The position numbers and the translations under genes are program-made. From NCBI GenBank assembly GCA_903828025.1, contig CAIKKO010000428.1, positions 1 through 6,120 of the forward strand: a DNA stretch of 6,120 nucleotides, in the 5' to 3' direction. Below the pieces are notes generated by a model. The model was not told the DNA's origin, did not search any database, and saw only the letters and a program-made list of their open reading frames with translations. Numbering within the stretch: position 1 is the stretch's first letter; each line of letters begins with the position of its first letter. The stretch comes from an uncultured Sphingomonadales bacterium (GTDB lineage: Bacteria > Pseudomonadota > Alphaproteobacteria > Sphingomonadales > Sphingomonadaceae). This document shows positions 1-6,120 of this stretch, piece by piece.

Positions 1-2814
1 CTCGCGTTCACGTTCGATGGCAAGGCGCAGTGGGGCTATGCGGGCGACAGCCTTGCCTCGGCGCTGCTGGCGCAAGGGCGGATGCTATTCGGGCGCTCGT
101 TCAAGTATCACCGCCCGCGCGGCATTCTGGGCGCTGGCGTCGAGGAACCCAATGCGCTGGTGACCGTGGATCGCGGGCCGGGCCGGGTGACGCCCAACTT
201 GCGCGCGCCTTCGGTGCCGATCTACGATGGGCTCCACGCATCGAGCCAGAACCGCTTCCCCTCGCTGCGGTTCGACATGGTGGCGCTCAACGACCAGTTC
301 GGGGCGTTCTTCCCGGCGGGCTTCTACAACAAGACCTTCATGTGGCCGCGCGCCGCGTGGGAGAAAGTCTACGAGCCGATCATCCGCCGTCTTGCCGGGT
401 TGGGCGACAGCCCCACCACGCGCGATCCGGACCACTATGACGCGACTTATGCGCATTGCGAGACGCTGGTCGTGGGTGCTGGCCCGGCTGGCATTGCCGC
501 CGCGCTGGAAGCAGCGGCGCGTGGCGGGCGCGTGATCCTGATCGACGAGCAGGAAGAAATCGGCGGCGGCGCGCTCAGCGATCCGGCGCAGTGGGCGTGG
601 CTGGCCGAGGCGAGCGCACAGCTGGCGGCGATGGATAACGTCACCGTCCTCTCGCGCACCACGGCCATCGGGCATTATCACCAGAACTTCGTGGTCGCGG
701 CGGAGCGGCTGACCGATCATCTCTCGATCGCCGAGGCGGCAGGCCCGCGCGAAAAGCTGTGGCGCATCCGCGCGGGCGAAGTCGTGCTCGCCATGGGCGC
801 GATCGAGCGGCCCTTGGTGTTTGAAGGCAACGACGTGCCCGGCGTGATGCTGGCCAGCGCGGCGCGTACCTTTGCGCTGCGCTACGGCGTGGCGGTGGGG
901 CGCAAGCTGGTGGTGATGACCGTCCACGACAGCGGCTGGCGCGATGCGCTGGCGCTGCAGGCCGTAGGCGTCAATATCGCCGCAATTGTCGACTTGCGGC
1001 GCGAAATCGCCCCCGCGCTGGTCGAGGCGGCGCGCGCGGCGCGGATCGCCTGCTATCCCGGCTATGCCGTGACCAAAGTGGCCGGGCGCATGGCGGTGAC
1101 CGGCGTGAAGATCGCGCTTGCGGGTGTGGGCAAGGAGCAGCCGCTCGAATGCGACGCCGTGCTGATGGCGGGCGGCTGGACACCAACGGTGCACTTGTGG
1201 AGCCACGCCAAGGGCACTTTGCGCTGGGATGAGGCCTGGGGCGCCTATCTGCCCGACAAGACCTATGAAGCGATGCGCTGCGTTGGCGGCTGCGCCGGGG
1301 CGTGGGATTATGGCGCGGGCCTCTCCGTCGGCGCGCTGCCGACTGCCAAGCCGCTGCATGAAAGCAAGGCTTTCGTCGATTTCCAGAACGACGTGAAGGC
1401 GCGCGATATCGGGCTGGCGGTGCAGGAGGGCTTCCGCTCGATAGAGCATATCAAGCGCTACACCACCAACGGCATGGCGACCGATCAGGGCAAGACCTCG
1501 AACCTCAACGGCCTCCAGATCGCCTCCGACGTGCTGTCGAAGCCGGTCACCGAGATCGGCCTGACCACGTTCCGCCCGCCCTATACGCCGCAAAGCTTCG
1601 GCGCGATGCTGGGGCACCACAAGGAAGCGCTGTTCCAACCGCTGCGCAAGTCCGTGATCGACGACTGGGCGGCGGACCACGGCGCGGTTTACGAGAACGT
1701 CGCACAGTGGCGGCGCGCGCGGTATTTCCCGCATGCTGGCGAGGATATGGATGCCGCAGTGGCGCGCGAGTGCCTTGGCGTGCGCAAGGGTGTGGGCGTG
1801 TTCGATGCCTCGACGCTCGGCAAGATCGAAGTCGTCGGCCCCGATGCCGCGGAATTCCTCAACCGCATGTACACGAACCCGTGGAAGTCCCTGGAGCCGG
1901 GGCGGTGCCGCTATGGCCTGCTGCTGGGCGAGCATGGCTTCATCATCGACGACGGTGTTTCCGCGCGGCTTGCGCCCGACCGGTTCCACCTGACGACGAC
2001 GACCGGCGGCGCGGCGCGCGTGCTGGGGATGATGGAGGACTACCTCCAGACCGAATGGTCTGACCTCGATGTCTGGCTCACCAGCACGACCGAGCAGTGG
2101 GCGGTGATCGCGGTGCAGGGCCCGAAGGCGCGCGAGGTGATCGCGCCGCTGGTGGAAGGCATCGACCTTTCGCCCGAGGCGTTCCCGCATATGGCGGTGC
2201 GCGAGGGGCAGATCTGCGGCGTCGAAACCCGGCTGTTCCGCGTCAGCTTCACCGGCGAACTGGGCTTCGAAGTCAATGTGCCCGCGGCCCATGGCCGCAT
2301 GGTGTGGGAAGCGATCTGGGCCGAAGGGCAGAAGCACGGCGCGGTGGCTTACGGCACCGAGACGATGCATGTGCTGCGCGCCGAGAAGGGCTTCATCATC
2401 GTCGGGCAGGATACCGATGGCACGGTGACGCCGGACGATGCCGGGCTGGGCTGGGCGGTTGGCAAGAAAAAGCCCGATTTCGTCGGCAAGCGTTCGCTGG
2501 CGCGGCCGGATATTGTCGCGCCGGGGCGCAAGCAGCTGGTCGGCCTCCTGACCGATGATCCGCAGGCGGTGCTCGAAGAAGGCGCACAGATCGTGGCGGA
2601 CCCGGCCCAGCCGGTGCCGATGACCATGATCGGCCATGTCACTTCCTCGTACCACAGCGCCACTTTGGGCCGCTCGATTGCCATGGCGCTGGTGGCGGGC
2701 GGGCGTGACCGGATGGGCGAGACGCTGCATATGCCGATGCCGGGCGGCGTGATCCGGGCGAAGGTGGTCGCGCCGATGTTCTATGATGCCGAAGGGAGCC
2801 GCCTTAATGGTTGA
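1..2814 (+). CDS. soxA: Sarcosine oxidase alpha subunit, heterotetrameric type (5'-truncated by window edge)
   Basis: This is the large subunit of heterotetrameric sarcosine oxidase, a cytoplasmic enzyme that oxidises sarcosine to glycine and H2O2 and, with tetrahydrofolate, yields 5,10-methylene-THF. The frame is open from base 1 and gives 937 residues; the family is about 965-1000, so only a few tens of N-terminal residues are missing. The ATG at 82 is internal, because family-typical sequence (FTFDG, then GYAGDSLASALLA) precedes it. In order (visible numbering): a ferredoxin-like N-terminal domain without cluster cysteines, containing FGRSFKYHRPRGIL (about 29-42); a dinucleotide-binding GAGPAG at 159-164, the NAD+ site of the family; MGAIERP at 265-271; GGWTPT at 391-396; and a GcvT-like folate-binding domain from about 544 to the end, with DDG 650-652, SFTGELGFEV 749-758 and EKGFIIVGQDTDG 795-807. 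soxB and soxD are expected just upstream. The last 8 bp overlap soxG. Family assignment is very secure. Confidence 0.96.
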   Translation, partial: LAFTFDGKAQWGYAGDSLASALLAQGRMLFGRSFKYHRPRGILGAGVEEPNALVTVDRGPGRVTPNLRAPSVPIYDGLHASSQNRFPSLRFDMVALNDQFGAFFPAGFYNKTFMWPRAAWEKVYEPIIRRLAGLGDSPTTRDPDHYDATYAHCETLVVGAGPAGIAAALEAAARGGRVILIDEQEEIGGGALSDPAQWAWLAEASAQLAAMDNVTVLSRTTAIGHYHQNFVVAAERLTDHLSIAEAAGPREKLWRIRAGEVVLAMGAIERPLVFEGNDVPGVMLASAARTFALRYGVAVGRKLVVMTVHDSGWRDALALQAVGVNIAAIVDLRREIAPALVEAARAARIACYPGYAVTKVAGRMAVTGVKIALAGVGKEQPLECDAVLMAGGWTPTVHLWSHAKGTLRWDEAWGAYLPDKTYEAMRCVGGCAGAWDYGAGLSVGALPTAKPLHESKAFVDFQNDVKARDIGLAVQEGFRSIEHIKRYTTNGMATDQGKTSNLNGLQIASDVLSKPVTEIGLTTFRPPYTPQSFGAMLGHHKEALFQPLRKSVIDDWAADHGAVYENVAQWRRARYFPHAGEDMDAAVARECLGVRKGVGVFDASTLGKIEVVGPDAAEFLNRMYTNPWKSLEPGRCRYGLLLGEHGFIIDDGVSARLAPDRFHLTTTTGGAARVLGMMEDYLQTEWSDLDVWLTSTTEQWAVIAVQGPKAREVIAPLVEGIDLSPEAFPHMAVREGQICGVETRLFRVSFTGELGFEVNVPAAHGRMVWEAIWAEGQKHGAVAYGTETMHVLRAEKGFIIVGQDTDGTVTPDDAGLGWAVGKKKPDFVGKRSLARPDIVAPGRKQLVGLLTDDPQAVLEEGAQIVADPAQPVPMTMIGHVTSSYHSATLGRSIAMALVAGGRDRMGETLHMPMPGGVIRAKVVAPMFYDAEGSRLNG
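2794..2798 (+). promoter_or_regulatory. Ribosome binding site of soxG
   Basis: GGGAG lies 8 nt before the ATG at 2807, inside the 3' end of soxA. It supports this start over the in-frame upstream ATG at 2783, which would add eight residues not typical of the family N-terminus. Confidence 0.7.
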
Positions 2815-3334
2815 GATCGCCCCCATGGCGGTTTCCGCCGCCGAGCTCAAACTGGGCACCGGGCCGGTTGAAGGCGCAGGCGTGCGCTTGTCGCTGGCCG
2901 CCGACCTTGTGCGGTATTCGATGCGCGCGCGTGACCCGGCGGTGCTCGAAGGTGTGCTGGGCCGCCCGCTGCCCACGAAGATCGGCGATACGGTGGACGG
3001 CATCATCTGCCTCGGGCCGGACGAATGGTATGCCATTCTCCCCGACAATTTCGATCTGGCGCGCGGCGATGGGCTGCCGGTGAGTGTGGTCGATGTCTCC
3101 TCGCGCGCGCTCGGCCTGGTGCTCGAAGGGCCGGGGGTGCTGGCGGTGCTGTCGAGCGGCTGCCCGCTCGATCTGGCGCGCATGGGCGTGGGCCGGGCGA
3201 CGCGCACGGTGTTTGAGACGGTCGAGATCGTGGTCTGGCGGACAAGCGAGACACGCTGGCATGTCGAAGTCTGGCGCAGCTTCGCGACCTGGCTGTGGCA
3301 TGCCTTCGTTGCAGCCATGCACGGCGCGACATGA
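2807..3334 (+). CDS. soxG: Sarcosine oxidase gamma subunit
   Basis: This is the gamma subunit of heterotetrameric sarcosine oxidase, a GcvT-like fold that packs against the other subunits; it has no known catalytic residues of its own. The product is 175 residues, close to the usual 180-200. Recognisable family blocks are DVSSR (96-100), LEGPG (106-110), SGCPLDL (117-123), TRT (132-134), IVVWRT (141-146) and the C-terminal VEVWRSFA (153-160). The start at 2807 is preceded by GGGAG at 8 nt spacing and overlaps the soxA stop by 8 bp, so translation is probably coupled to soxA and stoichiometry kept. Its own stop overlaps the next ATG (ATGA, 3331-3334). The soxA-soxG order is the classic one in soxBDAG operons. 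The assignment rests on the motifs and on adjacency to soxA. Confidence 0.93.
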   Translation: MVEIAPMAVSAAELKLGTGPVEGAGVRLSLAADLVRYSMRARDPAVLEGVLGRPLPTKIGDTVDGIICLGPDEWYAILPDNFDLARGDGLPVSVVDVSSRALGLVLEGPGVLAVLSSGCPLDLARMGVGRATRTVFETVEIVVWRTSETRWHVEVWRSFATWLWHAFVAAMHGAT

Positions 3335-3821
3335 GCGACGCGGCGCTGAAGGACGCGCTGGCGGCGTTGGGCATCGGCTGGAGCATCCTTGAACACGAGG
3401 CTGTGTTCACGGTCGAGGAAAGCCTCGCGATCCACGATGCGCTGCCCGGCGCGCACACCAAGAACCTTTTTCTGAAGGACGCGGGCGGCCAGTTTTGGCT
3501 GGTGACGGTGGAGCATGCCAAGCGCGTCGATCTGAAGGCGCTGGCGGGTGTGATCGGCGCGAAGAAGCTGAGCTTCGGCAAGGCCGAGGACATGGAAGTG
3601 TTGCTTGGCGTGACGCCGGGTTCGGTGACGCCCCTTGCTGCGCTGAACGACACGGGCGGTGTGGTGCGCGTGGTGCTGGATGAGGATTTGGCGGCTGCGG
3701 CGGCGGTCCACGTCCACCCTTTGCGCAACACCGCGACGATTGGCCTGTCCGGCGCAGATCTGTGCCGTGCCTTGGGCGCTTGGGGGCATGAGCCCCTGCT
3801 CGCCGCCATCCCCGAACGCGC

Positions 3822-3825
<4 letters not shown>
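3331..3825 (+). CDS. YbaK/ProX-family prolyl-tRNA editing domain protein (ProXp-ala-like aminoacyl-tRNA deacylase)
   Basis: This is a free-standing 164-residue homologue of the bacterial prolyl-tRNA synthetase editing (INS/YbaK) domain. Known members hydrolyse mischarged tRNAs in trans, for example Ala-tRNAPro. Visible family features are LEHEAVFTVEE (20-30); HTKNLFLKD (42-50), whose Lys44-Asn45 correspond to the conserved active-site Lys-Asn of this family; KKLSF (78-82); the glycine/proline loop GVTPGSVTPLA (93-103); and HPLRNTAT (129-136). The KNLFLKD plus HPLRNTAT combination resembles the ProXp-ala (formerly PrdX) branch more than YbaK (Cys-tRNAPro) or ProXp-ST1, but I infer the subgroup from motif memory and cannot prove substrate specificity. 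There is no Shine-Dalgarno-like sequence before ATG 3331; the ATGA overlaps with soxG and sdaA suggest termination-reinitiation. The in-frame ATG at 3295 would overlap soxG deeply and is less likely. An editing factor inside a sarcosine catabolic operon is unexpected. Confidence 0.88.
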
Positions 3826-5198
<1,373 letters not shown>

Positions 5199-5223
5199 GC
5201 GCCCAAGTGCTGCGTGAAGGGAT

Positions 5224-5252
5224 TCGACAGGCCTGATTCCGCTTGATACGAT
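5224..5252 (+). promoter_or_regulatory. Candidate sigma70-type promoter for the amidohydrolase gene
   Basis: TCGACA (5224-5229) matches the -35 consensus TTGACA at five of six bases. It is followed after exactly 17 nt by TACGAT (5247-5252), which matches TATAAT at four of six. It lies in the only real intergenic gap (5199-5295), and transcription would begin about 35-40 bp before the ATG at 5296. This is a weak match in GC-rich DNA; no operator or terminator is visible in the gap, so readthrough from sdaA is also possible. Confidence 0.3.
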
Positions 5253-5283
5253 CTAGGACAAGTGTTCGGGGTTGGTCTTGATC

Positions 5284-5293
5284 GGGGGCAGGA
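5284..5293 (+). promoter_or_regulatory. Purine-rich ribosome binding region of the amidohydrolase
   Basis: GGGGGCAGGA precedes the ATG at 5296; the G run ends 7 nt before it and AGGA 2 nt before it. It favours the ATG at 5296 over the in-frame ATG at 5311, whose immediate upstream bases (GGTTTCGCGT) are not purine-rich. Confidence 0.45.
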
Positions 5294-5295
5294 TT

Positions 5296-6120
5296 ATGGC
5301 GGTTTCGCGTATGGGAAAGTGGCTGCTTTCTGCATCCACAAAACCCCTCCCCTTCAGGGGAGGGGTTTGGGTGGGGGCTATCTCGCAAACGCTGCTTTCG
5401 CCGGATAACCCCCACCCCCTGACCCCTCCCCTGAAGGGGAGGGGGGCTTTGGGCGGCGTGGTGATTGCAGCCACGCTGGCGCTTTCCCCGCATGTTGCGC
5501 TGGCGAAAGAGGCCGTCGATCTCATCCTCCACCACGCGCATGTCATCACGGTTGACCGCACGTTTTCGCTCCAGAGCGCCGTCGCGGTGAAGGGCGACCG
5601 GATCGTCGCGGTGGGCGGCGAGGAGCTGCTGGCGGCCTATGCCGCGCCCAAAGTGATCGACCTTGGCGGGCGCACACTGATGCCCGGCTTTACCGACACC
5701 CACGTCCATCCCAAGCCCGTCTCGCCCAATGATATCGCGGTCGAGACTGCGCAGAGCATCACGCAAGTGCAGGCGATGCTGCGCGCCAAGGCCAAGGCAC
5801 TCGGGCCGGGCAAGTGGATCACCGGCTATGGCTGGCAGGAATCGAACTTTGCCGAAAAGCGCAATCTCTCGCGCGCTGATCTCGATGCCGCCGCGCCGAA
5901 CAATCCGGTCATGTTGCTGCGCGCGGGGTCGCATTCGGCGGCCTATAATTCTGCGGCGTTCAAGATTGCGGGGGTCGACAAGTCCACGCCCGAGCCGGCC
6001 ACCGGGATCATCGAACGCGATGCGAACGGCGAGCCCAGCGGCATTATCCGCGAGCGCATGGATATCGTGTCCAAACACATCCCCGATCCGGGCTGGGCGG
6101 CGATGCGCGGGCCCACGATC
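5296..6120 (+). CDS. Exported amidohydrolase family 3 (YtcJ-like) protein, 3'-truncated by window edge, with repeat-derived insert in its signal region
   Basis: This is a metal-dependent hydrolase of the amidohydrolase-3 branch, whose characterised members act on amide or formamide-type bonds; the substrate cannot be read here. The 275 visible residues are roughly the N-terminal half of a usual 550-620-residue protein. After the N-terminal beta-sandwich strands (LILHHAHVITVD, 76-87) comes MPGFTDTHVH (129-138), with metal ligands His136 and His138. GYGWQE (177-182), RAGSHSAAYNS (209-219) and ATGIIERDANGEPSG (235-249) are typical of the family. Residues 56-70 form a hydrophobic core ending ALA before Lys71, a good signal peptidase I site, so the mature enzyme is probably periplasmic. 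Residues 16-51 are encoded by a palindromic repeat (5340-5450) between the first basic piece (MAVSRMGKWLLSA) and that core, making a 70-residue presequence. The frame is open from the TAG at 5254-5256. The start at 5296 is the best candidate; TTG 5449 or GTG 5458 are alternatives. Confidence 0.85.
   Translation, partial: MAVSRMGKWLLSASTKPLPFRGGVWVGAISQTLLSPDNPHPLTPPLKGRGALGGVVIAATLALSPHVALAKEAVDLILHHAHVITVDRTFSLQSAVAVKGDRIVAVGGEELLAAYAAPKVIDLGGRTLMPGFTDTHVHPKPVSPNDIAVETAQSITQVQAMLRAKAKALGPGKWITGYGWQESNFAEKRNLSRADLDAAAPNNPVMLLRAGSHSAAYNSAAFKIAGVDKSTPEPATGIIERDANGEPSGIIRERMDIVSKHIPDPGWAAMRGPTI
5340..5450 (+). repeat. BIME/REPIN-like element: two inverted palindromic repeats facing each other
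   Basis: The left unit (5341-5368) is a perfect hairpin with 12-bp arms, 5341-5352 and 5357-5368, around a TTCA loop; its core is CCCCTCCCC/GGGGAGGGG. The right unit carries the same core inverted (5423-5431 and 5436-5444) around TGAA. GGGTGGGGG (5369-5377) next to the left unit pairs with CCCCCACCC (5409-5417) next to the right, and AAA (5341-5343) with TTT (5448-5450). The two units are therefore imperfect reverse complements, separated by about 31 bp (5378-5408). This is the architecture of bacterial interspersed mosaic or REPIN elements. Such GC-rich palindromes are common between genes in sphingomonads and other alphaproteobacteria, from general memory. Here the element lies inside an open reading frame and has no stop in that frame, although both other + frames contain one. 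No coding capacity of its own and no clear target duplication were found. Confidence 0.85.
5436..5451 (+). promoter_or_regulatory. Possible repeat-supplied ribosome binding site and TTG start
   Basis: The right arm of the palindrome ends in GGGGAGGGGGG (5436-5446), with GAGG at 5439-5442 six nt before an in-frame TTG at 5449. Starting there would give a short precursor beginning just before the hydrophobic core of the amidohydrolase signal peptide, with no repeat-derived residues but also no basic N-region. This is speculative; the sequence would pair equally well within its own hairpin, hiding the site. Confidence 0.2.

Noticed and set aside
82..84. ATG as the real start of soxA.
   Set aside because: Codons from base 1 onward encode conserved SoxA N-terminal sequence before this methionine, so the gene begins upstream of the window.
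85..3789. Very long minus-strand open frame (over 1200 codons) opposite soxA, soxG and the ProX-like gene.
   Set aside because: Its translation is Arg/His/Ala-rich, without family motifs, and spans three clear + strand genes of known families. High GC with GC-rich third positions removes stops from the opposite strand.
5341..5368. The left GC-rich hairpin as a rho-independent terminator of the sdaA operon.
   Set aside because: It is 143 bp past the sdaA stop, lies inside the next open frame, is followed by only three T residues and then G-rich sequence, and is one half of a two-unit repeat.
5340..5450. CRISPR array or insertion sequence.
   Set aside because: There are only two units, inverted rather than direct, with a single short spacer; there is no transposase or cas gene nearby.

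Overview
The window is GC-rich, densely packed DNA with almost no intergenic space and five genes, all on the + strand. The protein families, the base composition and a GGGGAGGGG-type palindromic repeat suggest an alphaproteobacterium, most likely a sphingomonad (Novosphingobium/Sphingobium/Erythrobacter-like). That placement is an inference, because no rRNA or other marker gene is present.

Positions 1-5198 hold the distal part of a sarcosine-oxidation operon: soxA (alpha subunit, 5' end cut by the window edge), soxG (gamma subunit), a small YbaK/ProX-type prolyl-tRNA editing domain protein, and sdaA (iron-sulfur L-serine ammonia-lyase). Each gene overlaps the next (8, 4 and 4 bp), so the four are almost certainly co-transcribed and translationally coupled. 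The metabolic logic is clear. Heterotetrameric sarcosine oxidase demethylates sarcosine to glycine and passes the one-carbon unit to tetrahydrofolate. Serine hydroxymethyltransferase, not seen here, joins glycine and that C1 unit into serine. SdaA then deaminates serine to pyruvate. This is the lower part of glycine betaine/dimethylglycine/sarcosine catabolism. The tRNA-editing gene between soxG and sdaA is the odd member.

After a 97-bp gap (5199-5295) with one weak promoter candidate, a second unit begins at 5296. It encodes an exported amidohydrolase-3 (YtcJ-like) metal-dependent hydrolase that runs off the right edge. Its signal-peptide region is interrupted by a roughly 110-bp pair of inverted palindromic repeats (5340-5450, a BIME/REPIN-like element). 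The element is read through in frame, adding about 37 codons between a short N-terminal piece and a good hydrophobic core plus ALA|K cleavage site. This in-frame palindrome inside a secretion signal is the most unusual feature of the window.

No tRNA, rRNA, CRISPR array, transposase or phage gene was seen. The long minus-strand open frames are high-GC shadows of the + strand genes.
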